NCBI GenBank assembly: GCA_963664625.1
Contig: OY761541.1
Span: forward strand, 1,798,001-1,862,000
Length of the DNA: 64,000 nucleotides
Source: CBDCFV01 sp963664625
Lineage (GTDB): Bacteria > Chloroflexota > Dehalococcoidia > Lucifugimonadales > UBA3495
Direction of reading: 5' to 3'
The notes under the pieces were generated by a model. That model made no database searches. It was not told the DNA's origin and saw only the letters and a program-made list of their open reading frames with translations. The position numbers and the translations under genes were made by a program. Shown piece by piece: positions 26,507-34,014 of this stretch; the stretch's first letter is position 1; every line of letters starts with the position of its first letter.

Positions 26507-27330
26507 TGGTGCAATTCCTGAACACCATCGTCTCTACTGTCCTGGCAACCCTCCTGGACGTTGCCCCTATCGTCGCTGTCCTCGTCTTCTTCCAAGTGGC
26601 GGTGCTCCGGCGCAGGCTGCCTAACCTGCGCCGCATCATTACCGGCTCGATATTCGTGCTGTTCGGGCTTGCCCTGTTTCTTATCGGCTTGGAAGAGGCC
26701 CTCTTTCCCATCGGCGAGACGATGGCCCGCCAGCTCACATCGCCCGAGACCATCGGGGCCGAGAGGCTGGCCGACGGCGTCGACTGGACCGACTATATGC
26801 TGGTCTACGCCTTCGCCGCCGCCATCGGCTTTGCGACTACGGTGGCCGAGCCGTCCCTCATTGCAGTGGCATTGAAGGCCCAGGAAGTGTCAGGCGGCTC
26901 GGTCAGCGCGTGGGGATTGCGAATAGCCGTCGCCGTGGGCGTCGCCATCGGTGTGTCCCTCGGTTGCTTCCGCATCGTGACGGGCACCCCGCTGCCTTGG
27001 TACATCATGGCCGCATACATCATCGTCATAGTCCAGACGTTCAGGGCCAGCCGGACCATCATCCCTCTGGCTTACGACAGCGGGGGCGTCACCACTTCGA
27101 CCGTCACTGTACCCGTGGTCGCCGCGCTGGGCTTGGGCCTGGCGTCCAGCGTTCCGGGCCGGAGTCCCCTGATCGACGGGTTCGGACTCATCGCCTTCGC
27201 CAGCGTGTTTCCGATTATGACCGTACTGGGCTATGCCATCATCGCATCCTGGATAAACAACAGGCGCAACCCCAAGAATCCCGAGGAGGTGGAGCGTGAA
27301 GCTGTCTCTGATCGTCGCCTTGGTCAATGA
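26506..27330 (+). CDS. DUF1538 membrane protein, second copy
   Basis: 274 aa from ATG 26506 (the frame opens at 26476, but the TGATG overlap marks the start). Same fold as the upstream gene: LLDVAPIVAVLVFFQVAVL, FATTVAEPSL, AYDSGGVTTSTVTVPVVAAL and DGFGLIAFASVFP. The conserved YDSGGVTTST and TTVAEP in both copies look like pore or substrate sites of an inverted or tandem dimer. The cytoplasmic C-terminus is charged and overlaps the P-II-like gene by 35 bases. Confidence 0.85.
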   Translation: MVQFLNTIVSTVLATLLDVAPIVAVLVFFQVAVLRRRLPNLRRIITGSIFVLFGLALFLIGLEEALFPIGETMARQLTSPETIGAERLADGVDWTDYMLVYAFAAAIGFATTVAEPSLIAVALKAQEVSGGSVSAWGLRIAVAVGVAIGVSLGCFRIVTGTPLPWYIMAAYIIVIVQTFRASRTIIPLAYDSGGVTTSTVTVPVVAALGLGLASSVPGRSPLIDGFGLIAFASVFPIMTVLGYAIIASWINNRRNPKNPEEVEREAVSDRRLGQ

Positions 27331-27646
27331 CTTCAATACCGACATCGTGATTGACGCCGCCCGGGCCGCCGGCGCAACGGGCGCTACCGTGATTACCAGC
27401 GTGCGCGGTGAGGGTCTGAGGCCGGAGAAGACCTTCTTCGGCCTCGACCTGGCCGCCAAGCGCGACGTCGTGCTGTTCCTCGTCGCCGAGACCCGGGCCC
27501 GCGACATCCTCGAAAGTATCCGCGACGCTGCCCGCGTGGACTCGGAACACGGCGCCGGCGTAGCTTTTCAATTGTCCATAGAGGACGCCGTCGGCCTCAA
27601 CACTCAACTGCCCGTCCTCAGGGAAGAACTGGAATACGAGATATGA
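27296..27646 (+). CDS. P-II-like signalling protein
   Basis: 116 aa. Ferredoxin-like P-II fold: KLSLIVALVNDFNTDIVIDAARAAGATGATVI, a shortened T-loop region after GEGLRPEKTFFGLDL, then KRDVVLFLV and a C-terminal ARVDSEHGAGVAFQL. It lacks the uridylylated Tyr of GlnB. Start GTG 27296 with GAGGTGG upstream, inside the 3' end of the second DUF1538 gene. P-II-like proteins of this kind usually gate a neighbouring membrane protein, here the DUF1538 pair. The effector is not predictable. Confidence 0.82.
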   Translation: MKLSLIVALVNDFNTDIVIDAARAAGATGATVITSVRGEGLRPEKTFFGLDLAAKRDVVLFLVAETRARDILESIRDAARVDSEHGAGVAFQLSIEDAVGLNTQLPVLREELEYEI

Positions 27647-28044
27647 GCGAAATAAGACCTGTCCGCGTCGGCGACGTTATGGTCACCAACCTGCACACCA
27701 TTGACGGCCTCGCCACGGTGGCCGAGGCAATGGCCGCCATGAAGCAACACCAAGTCAGTTCCTTGGCCGTCAACCGGCGTTACCAGGATGATGAACTGGG
27801 GCTCGTGACGGTCAGGGACATAGCGCGGGAAGTGATCGCCAGGAATCGCGCCCCTGATCGCGTCAACGTCTACGAGATAATGTCCAAGCCAGTGCTGACC
27901 GTCCCGTCGGAGATGCTGGCCCGCTACGCCGTGCGCCTGCTGGTCCGCTTCGCCATCTCCCGGGCCGTGGTGGTGGACCGCGACCGCAACCCCCTCGGAA
28001 TGGTAACCATCCGCGACCTGGTCATCGGGTTGACGCCGGGGTGA
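27643..28044 (+). CDS. Two-CBS-domain protein
   Basis: 133 aa, almost entirely a CBS pair: VGDVMVTNLHTIDGLATVAEAMAAM with LGLVTVRDI, then VYEIMSKPVLTVPSEM with PLGMVTIRDL. CBS pairs bind adenosyl nucleotides. ATG overlaps the P-II-like stop (ATGA), making it the fourth gene of the operon. Two nucleotide-sensing proteins after a membrane pair suggest energy- or carbon-status control of transport (inference). Confidence 0.85.
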   Translation: MSEIRPVRVGDVMVTNLHTIDGLATVAEAMAAMKQHQVSSLAVNRRYQDDELGLVTVRDIAREVIARNRAPDRVNVYEIMSKPVLTVPSEMLARYAVRLLVRFAISRAVVVDRDRNPLGMVTIRDLVIGLTPG

Positions 28045-28273
28045 TAATCTCACCCCACTGCAAGCCTGTTCCGCAATTGCCCTTCTTGAGTGATACGGGG
28101 GACGATATTACTATGACGCTGGCAAGGGAGCATTATCGCAAGAGTCCGATTTGTCGTAAATGGTCCGCCTTTGTCGCAAAAATGTTTGTCTTTGTCTGAT
28201 CACCCTATACCGAGATCAGGTGGACATACGGGCCAGCGAATGAGCAGATGCTCCAGCCGCCGTCTTACGCGTC
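28045..28273. other. Intergenic stretch with repeated TTTGTC
   Basis: No gene seen. Four copies of TTTGTC occur within 28150-28200, two of them extended to TTTGTCG(T/C)AAA. AT-richer than the surroundings. Function unknown. Confidence 0.4.
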
Positions 28274-28549
28274 TCAAGTCTGAGTTCTTATCCTAAGACT
28301 TGCGACTGGGATTGTAGGTTCGTCCGCTGTCGCTATATCCGCAGGTTGCAATAAGCTCGCCGGGGATATTGTTGAAATCCAGTCCTTGGCAGCCATGACC
28401 TGCAATACGATATCGCCTTCCTTAGACCGCTTTGCAAAGAGAAGCAATTGGATTCCTTCTCCAGCATCCGTCGTATCCTGATAATCAGGAATCCGACTCG
28501 CCGCTTCGTGCCAACCGTCCACTAGTTGCTTAAGTTCACTCCACTCCAT
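28274..28549 (-). CDS. Hypothetical protein
   Basis: 91 aa, soluble, not recognised. Starts MEWSELKQLVDGWHEAASRIPDYQ and has a beta-rich middle (GIQLLLFAKRSKEGDIVLQVMAAKDW). It follows the 28844 gene by 10 bases on the same strand, so the two are probably co-transcribed. Confidence 0.5.
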   Translation of the reverse strand: MEWSELKQLVDGWHEAASRIPDYQDTTDAGEGIQLLLFAKRSKEGDIVLQVMAAKDWISTISPASLLQPADIATADEPTIPVASLRIRTQT

Positions 28550-28559
28550 TTTCTGCGTC

Positions 28560-28844
28560 CTACCTTTGTGAAGTATCGCTACGCCTGCTCACAATGTCAG
28601 TCGCAAGAGTAATGGTCGGGGTGCCATCATCCCTATGTTGATGTCGAGATAGCGTGTCGTACAACTTATCAAACCCCAAGGACATTTCGGTCCTTAATCG
28701 AGTCTCCATCTGATTCACGTCGTTTCGCAAACCTTTTCCCATGTTGTGAATCGCCCAATAGATAATTCCAGCGGCCGCCACAAATATGGCTAATGCCCCG
28801 AAGACCGCCATGAACACTGGTTGACTAGTGCCTGCGTCTGGCAT
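28560..28844 (-). CDS. Hypothetical small membrane protein
   Basis: 94 aa. One N-terminal membrane helix (about 10-31), then an amphipathic helix (NQMETRLRTEMSLGFDKLYDTLSRHQH) and a polar tail. It mirrors the 1.5-2.6 kb coiled-coil proteins with reversed order (helix first, coil second) but shares no sequence with them. Start ATG 28844 with AGGAGG seven bases upstream, and a good promoter precedes it. Confidence 0.6.
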   Translation of the reverse strand: MPDAGTSQPVFMAVFGALAIFVAAAGIIYWAIHNMGKGLRNDVNQMETRLRTEMSLGFDKLYDTLSRHQHRDDGTPTITLATDIVSRRSDTSQR

Positions 28845-28897
28845 GGGCCGTTCCTCCTGAGTCCATTAGTGGTTCAACTTATTTTGATTGATGGCTA

Positions 28898-28925
28898 ATT
28901 CTACCGTTCGCCTTGCGCTTGTCAC
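28898..28925 (-). promoter_or_regulatory. Promoter for the 28844-28274 gene pair
   Basis: Minus-strand -35 GTGACA (28920-28925), 16-bp spacer, -10 TAGAAT (28898-28903), about 50 bases before the ATG. Confidence 0.55.
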
Positions 28926-28941
28926 AGGGCTACCCGTTCAT

Positions 28942-28960
28942 GGTTCGACAGGCTCACCAA
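28942..28960 (+). repeat. Fragment of TTCGACAGGCTCACC repeat
   Basis: Matches the left part of the palindromic repeat at 56980-57030 but lacks the right arm. Confidence 0.6.
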
Positions 28961-29017
28961 GAACAGACTCCGGGTTTATCCATCAACACAACAATGTCGG
29001 CCTACTAGCCGGTAGAT

Positions 29018-29779
<762 letters not shown>

Positions 29780-29818
29780 AGTGGCCTCCTTACTGCCTAT
29801 CGTTCCTACTGAACATTC

Positions 29819-29844
29819 GTCATTCCCGCGCAGGCGGGAATCCA
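29819..29844 (+). repeat. REP family 1 copy between aapM and aapP
   Basis: Full palindrome in the short gap; it creates a false N-terminal extension (MDSRLRGNDE) on aapP. Confidence 0.85.
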
Positions 29845-29860
29845 CGGCCCCCGCCGGCGC

Positions 29861-31111
29861 CTACCTCACGCCCACGCCCATAACGCGCTCAATGTGCCTG
29901 CTGACGTAGGACATGGTGTAGGTGAATATCCAGAACACCAGCGCCAGGAAAATGAACAACTCCTGCGCGCTTTTCAGGAACTCCGCGTTGCCTTGGATGA
30001 ACGCCCGGCTGATCTCCACCACGTCCAGCATCCCGATGATGTACACCAAGCTGGTATCCTTGAACAGGGCGATGAACTGGCCGACGATAGCCGGTATGAC
30101 GTTGCGGATGGCTTGGGGCAGGGAGATGAACAGGGTGGTCTGCCAACCGGGCAGGCCCAGCGACCGGGCCGCCTCCGCCTGTCCCGGATTCAACGCCTGC
30201 AAGCCTCCCCGCACGTTCTCGGCCATATAGGCAGCGCTGAACAGCGTGATAACGATAGCGGCCCGCAGCAGCGAGTTGACCGGAAAGCCCTCCGGGAATG
30301 CCAGCGGCACCAGCACCTGCGACATGAACAGCAGCGTGATCAGCGGAACGCCGCGGAACACCTCGATGAACACCACGCACAGCAGCTTCACCACCGGCAG
30401 GTTGCTGCGCCGCCCCAATGCCAGCGCGATGCCCAAGGGAAGGCTCAACACTATGCCCGCCACCGCCAGCAACAGGTTCAGCATCAACCCGCCCCAGTAA
30501 ATCACCGACACGGGCTGCAATCCGGGTATCCCCGGGACTCCCCGCAGCAACGCCAGCGTCAGCAGGAATACCACGACCCCCGCGATGACGACGCCCTTCC
30601 CGGTTCCCAATGGAGTGTAGCGGCCCACGGCCCACCCGGCCGCCAAGGCCGGGAGGTTGGCCAGCAGCAGCAGGCGCACGTCCCAGCCCATGGTGTCGAG
30701 GTCGTAAGGCAGGAAGGCCAGCAGGGCCAGCACCGCCGTTACCGCGACGACGATGCGCATGATGAACCGGCCTCCGTTGAAACCCCAGCCCATGCCCAGC
30801 AACGCCGTCACCAGCAACAACGCCGCTTGGGGGCGCCAGAAGCAGTCCTGCCCCGGACAGGCCGCCTCGGTGTTGTACTGGCCGATGATCATCCGCCCGC
30901 CCAGCGTGGAAATCACCCTCCAGTCGGCGTCCACGAAAATCCACTTGAGCCCGAACCACAGGACCAGCACGATGACGATTGCGGACAAGACGGTCAGCAC
31001 GCCGTTGTACCAGGTCCCGAACAGGTTGGCGTGCACCCACCCGATCACGCCCGTCTCGCTTCGCGGAGGCGGCAAACGGGGCGGCGCTTGGCGTTCGGCG
31101 TCGGCGGCCAA
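29861..31111 (-). CDS. aapM: General L-amino-acid ABC transporter permease
   Basis: 416 aa, about eight membrane helices, with the EAA-type loop in the C-terminal half (EAARSLGLPGWQTTLFISLPQAIRNVIPAI). A large N-terminal region with extra helices is typical of AapM rather than of short HisM permeases. TTG start at 31111 with GGAGGG upstream overlapping the aapQ stop. Confidence 0.9.
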   Translation of the reverse strand: MAADAERQAPPRLPPPRSETGVIGWVHANLFGTWYNGVLTVLSAIVIVLVLWFGLKWIFVDADWRVISTLGGRMIIGQYNTEAACPGQDCFWRPQAALLLVTALLGMGWGFNGGRFIMRIVVAVTAVLALLAFLPYDLDTMGWDVRLLLLANLPALAAGWAVGRYTPLGTGKGVVIAGVVVFLLTLALLRGVPGIPGLQPVSVIYWGGLMLNLLLAVAGIVLSLPLGIALALGRRSNLPVVKLLCVVFIEVFRGVPLITLLFMSQVLVPLAFPEGFPVNSLLRAAIVITLFSAAYMAENVRGGLQALNPGQAEAARSLGLPGWQTTLFISLPQAIRNVIPAIVGQFIALFKDTSLVYIIGMLDVVEISRAFIQGNAEFLKSAQELFIFLALVFWIFTYTMSYVSRHIERVMGVGVR

Positions 31112-31115
31112 GTCT

Positions 31116-32336
31116 CTACCCTCCCGTGAACCGGATGTGCCGGTTGTACAGGTTGCCGATCAGCGAGTAGGTCAGGCTCATCGCCAAGTACGCCGCCATT
31201 ATCAGGATGAAAATAGACACCGCCGGGGCCGTCTGCGTCATCGTCTTGGCCACGTTGGTAAGGTCGGAGTACCCGATGGCCCCGGCCAAGCTGCTGTTCT
31301 TGGTCAGGTTCAGGTACTGGCTGATAAGAGGAGGTATGATGACCCGCAGCGCTTGCGGGAAAGTCACCTGCCGCAGCGTCTCCATAGGGCCAAGGGCCAA
31401 GGCCCGGGCCGCTTCTACCTGTCCCCGGTTCACCGACGCCAGCCCGGCCCGCACTATTTCGGCGATGAAGGACGAAGTGTAGATCACCAGCCCCGCCAGC
31501 AACGCGATCAGGCCGCCCGGCAGGGTCAGACCCCCGGCGATCCTCCCGAAGGTCCCTTGCGGCTCCGGGTGAGAAATGTGGAACGGCGGGTTGCCGTAGC
31601 CGGAGCCCACCGCCAGCCAAGCAATCACCCCAACCGCCAACGCCAACGCAATCCCGACCACCACCGGATAGGACGCCTTCCCCGTCTCCGTCTCCCGCCG
31701 CGTCAACGCCTTGTGCGCCAGCACTCCGGCGACTATCCCCGCCGCCGTCAGTCCCACCCAGAGCGCCGCTCCGGCGATGCTGGCCGCGGCCGGGAAAGGC
31801 GCGGATATGCCCGCGTTGTTGATGTACAGCTCCCCGCCGACGACGTACCCCTTACGCACCGGGGGCAGGGCCAGGATGATGTAGAACCAGAAGAACAACT
31901 GCACCAGCAACGGCACGTTGCGGAAGAACTCCACGTACACCAGCGCCGCCTTGGACACGATCCAGTTGCCCGACAGCCGCGCCACTCCCACCACGATGCC
32001 CAGCGCCGTCGCCAGGATGACTCCCACCACCGACACCACCAGCGTGTTTACGACGGCAACCCAGAAGGCGTAGAGGAAGGTATCGGAAGACTCGTAGGGG
32101 ATGAAGTGCGCGCCGATGGGCGTCTGGTAGGCCCGGTCCAGGAAACCGAACCCGTGGGGTATCTCCCGGTCCTGCACCGCCCCGACGATGTTGGAAAAGA
32201 ACCAGCCGACCAGCACCACCACCAGGATGCCGGACACGACCTGGGACACCCATTGGATGATCTTGGCGTGCCGCCATACGGGGATGCCGTTGTAGCTCAG
32301 GTAACGGGACAGTTCGGCCATTGCCTGCCAGGACAT
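31116..32336 (-). CDS. aapQ: General L-amino-acid ABC transporter permease
   Basis: 406 aa. Partner permease of AapM. Family marks are a long periplasmic region after the first helix (ENxG-like FGFLDRAYQTPIGAHFIPY), the VEFFRNVPLLVQLFFWY-type segment and the EAARALALGPMETLRQVTFPQALRVIIPPL loop. No clear Shine-Dalgarno before ATG 32336; ATG 32321 with GGCAGG is an alternative. It lies beyond the aapJ terminator. Confidence 0.9.
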   Translation of the reverse strand: MSWQAMAELSRYLSYNGIPVWRHAKIIQWVSQVVSGILVVVLVGWFFSNIVGAVQDREIPHGFGFLDRAYQTPIGAHFIPYESSDTFLYAFWVAVVNTLVVSVVGVILATALGIVVGVARLSGNWIVSKAALVYVEFFRNVPLLVQLFFWFYIILALPPVRKGYVVGGELYINNAGISAPFPAAASIAGAALWVGLTAAGIVAGVLAHKALTRRETETGKASYPVVVGIALALAVGVIAWLAVGSGYGNPPFHISHPEPQGTFGRIAGGLTLPGGLIALLAGLVIYTSSFIAEIVRAGLASVNRGQVEAARALALGPMETLRQVTFPQALRVIIPPLISQYLNLTKNSSLAGAIGYSDLTNVAKTMTQTAPAVSIFILIMAAYLAMSLTYSLIGNLYNRHIRFTGG

Positions 32337-32388
32337 TCAGAGTTTAGGGACGTCAGCAGTGAGTTTAATGCCCCACCGGACGAAATGC

Positions 32389-32423
32389 AAAAAAAGGGGC
32401 GGCCCGCTTGCGCGGGCCACCCC
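32389..32423 (-). terminator. Strong terminator between aapJ and aapQ
   Basis: 12-bp GC-rich stem (32396-32407 with 32412-32423, one mismatch), a four-base loop and a run of seven T on the minus strand. Its position after the binding-protein gene suggests partial termination that makes more AapJ than permease. Confidence 0.85.
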
Positions 32424-32437
32424 CCAAAATTCTACCC

Positions 32438-32463
32438 GTCGTTCCCGCGAAGGCGGGAATCCA
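32438..32463 (+). repeat. REP family 1 copy after aapJ
   Basis: Palindrome with GTCGTTCCCGC start, immediately 3' of the aapJ stop. Confidence 0.85.
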
Positions 32464-32466
32464 GAC

Positions 32467-33678
32467 CTACCTTAACGGCGCGGCGTATATCTGACCGCCC
32501 TTGGGGCAGTCCTGGCAGGGCGCGTTGGCCCACAGGGCGTTGCGGCCGTTCTCCCTCGGCAGGTTTATACCGTCGGGGCCAAGGTTGCGGTCGTAAATCT
32601 CGCCGTAGTTGCCCACGGTGCTAAGCACCCTCTGGGCCGCTTCGTTGTCCAAGCCAAGGCTCTCCTGGCCGTAGGAACCCTCGTGGCCCAGCAGCCGGTC
32701 CACCTTGGTGTCCCCGGTGGCCGAGGACGTCACCCTGTCGGAGGTGACGCCGTAGGCCTCGCCGTAGATGAGGATGGCCATGACCGTCTTCACAATGTCG
32801 AACCACTGGTCGTCGCCGCTCGGCACCACCGGGCCCAACGGCTCCTCGGAGATGGTCTCCGGCAGGATCACGTGGTCGGCGCGGTTCTCCAGCGCCGTGC
32901 CCAGCGCCGCAAGCTGCGACCGGTCGTTGGTGAAAGCGTCGCACTGCTCGCTTTCGTAGGCCGCCACCACCGCGTCGGTGTCCTCGAAGGTCAGCGGCGA
33001 CAGGTTCAGGTTGTTCTGGTTCGAGAAGTCCTGAAGGTTAAGCTCCGTCGTCGTGCCCTGGGTCACGCACACCGTCGCGCCCGTCAAGTCGTAGGCGCTG
33101 TCAATTCCCAAGTCCTTCCGCACCATGAAGCCTTGGCCGTCGTAGAACATCGTCTGGGCGTAGTTGCCCCACTGGGCGTCCCGCGACGTGGTCCACGTCA
33201 CCGTCCGCACCAGCATGTCCACCTCGCCCGACTGGATCGTCGGTCCGCGCTCGGCGGCGGAAATCAACCGTATCTCGATGGCGTTGGGGTCGCCCAGCAC
33301 CGCCGCGGCCAACGCCCGGCACAGGTCGATGTCGAAGCCCACGTTGTTCCCGGCCTCGTCCAGGAAGCCGTAGCCCGGAACGTCGTTGCGGCTGGCGCAA
33401 ATGACCTTGCCCCGGTCCTTCACAGTCTGCAACCGGCCGCCCTCCATCGCGCCTTGATTGGCCTCCATTTCCTTGACCATCTCATCGGCCAATGCCTTCG
33501 CCCGCTCTTCGATCACCGCCTGGTCCGGCTCAGGGGCGTCCATCCCGGCCGCCAGTTCCTTGGCCCTCTCTTCGGCCATTCTCTCGACGACTGCCGGGTC
33601 CGGCTCCGCTGTACAAGCGACCAACGCCAACGAAAACACCAGTATTGCCGCCAGAGCAATGTATATCTTTCCTTTCAC
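32467..33678 (-). CDS. aapJ: General L-amino-acid ABC transporter substrate-binding lipoprotein
   Basis: 403 aa. Signal peptide with lipobox LVAC at about residue 22. Two charged helices follow (AVVERMAEERAKELAAGMDAP and its near repeat), which form a spacer not seen in proteobacterial AapJ. The solute-binding core begins at VICASRNDVPGYGF, with DIDLCRALAAAVLGD and VDMLVRTVTWTTSRD. Start GTG 33678 with AAAGG upstream. First gene of aapJQMP. Confidence 0.92.
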   Translation of the reverse strand: MKGKIYIALAAILVFSLALVACTAEPDPAVVERMAEERAKELAAGMDAPEPDQAVIEERAKALADEMVKEMEANQGAMEGGRLQTVKDRGKVICASRNDVPGYGFLDEAGNNVGFDIDLCRALAAAVLGDPNAIEIRLISAAERGPTIQSGEVDMLVRTVTWTTSRDAQWGNYAQTMFYDGQGFMVRKDLGIDSAYDLTGATVCVTQGTTTELNLQDFSNQNNLNLSPLTFEDTDAVVAAYESEQCDAFTNDRSQLAALGTALENRADHVILPETISEEPLGPVVPSGDDQWFDIVKTVMAILIYGEAYGVTSDRVTSSATGDTKVDRLLGHEGSYGQESLGLDNEAAQRVLSTVGNYGEIYDRNLGPDGINLPRENGRNALWANAPCQDCPKGGQIYAAPLR

Positions 33679-33852
33679 TACCTTTCAGCCTCCACGAATA
33701 TTTTACCCATCCCTACGCTGAGGGACATCCGTTGGATTCAAGCCCGGCCCCGCGGGAACGGACTAAACCCACAATGTCCGATTTTATCGACGCCCAATCA
33801 TCCCTGTCAATGATATGCCAACCCGTTCAGGGCGTTTTGGTTCTTGGGGCGA

Positions 33853-33944
33853 TTGTCTGAACTGTGATTTCTTTGATTTTTGTGATTACCATGATTTTCC
33901 CAATCATGGTAATCCTTTAATCACATGAATCACAGTTCAGACAA
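33853..33944 (+). repeat. Long palindromic repeat family 2, copy 1
   Basis: 92-bp hairpin-forming element with ends TTGTCTGAACTGTGATT and its complement. The inside is built from TGATT-type subunits around the self-complementary ATGATT/AATCAT. A second copy in the same orientation is at 42384-42483; both are preceded by TTGGGGCnA. Confidence 0.85.
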
Positions 33945-33976
33945 AAAAACCGGGGGCCTCTCATCAAGGCCCCCGG
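33943..33976 (-). terminator. Terminator of the 604-aa surface protein gene
   Basis: 10-bp perfect stem CCGGGGGCCT/AGGCCCCCGG with a seven-base loop and seven T on the minus strand. It abuts the family-2 repeat. Confidence 0.85.
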
Positions 33977-34014
33977 CTCAAATTCATCCCTGACCCGTCG
34001 CGGTTACCCGTGGT

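Larger units (their letters stand above)
33679..34014. other. Intergenic region between aapJ and the stalked surface protein
   Basis: 336 bases without a gene. Contains the 92-bp family-2 palindromic repeat and the terminator of the surface gene. I see no strong promoter for aapJ; a weak TAAAAT -10 lies about 25 bases upstream of its GTG. Confidence 0.6.

Noticed and set aside
29894..32624. 411-aa and 623-aa plus-strand open frames
   Set aside because: Antisense shadows of aapM and aapQ; they run through the aapJ terminator and REP sequence.
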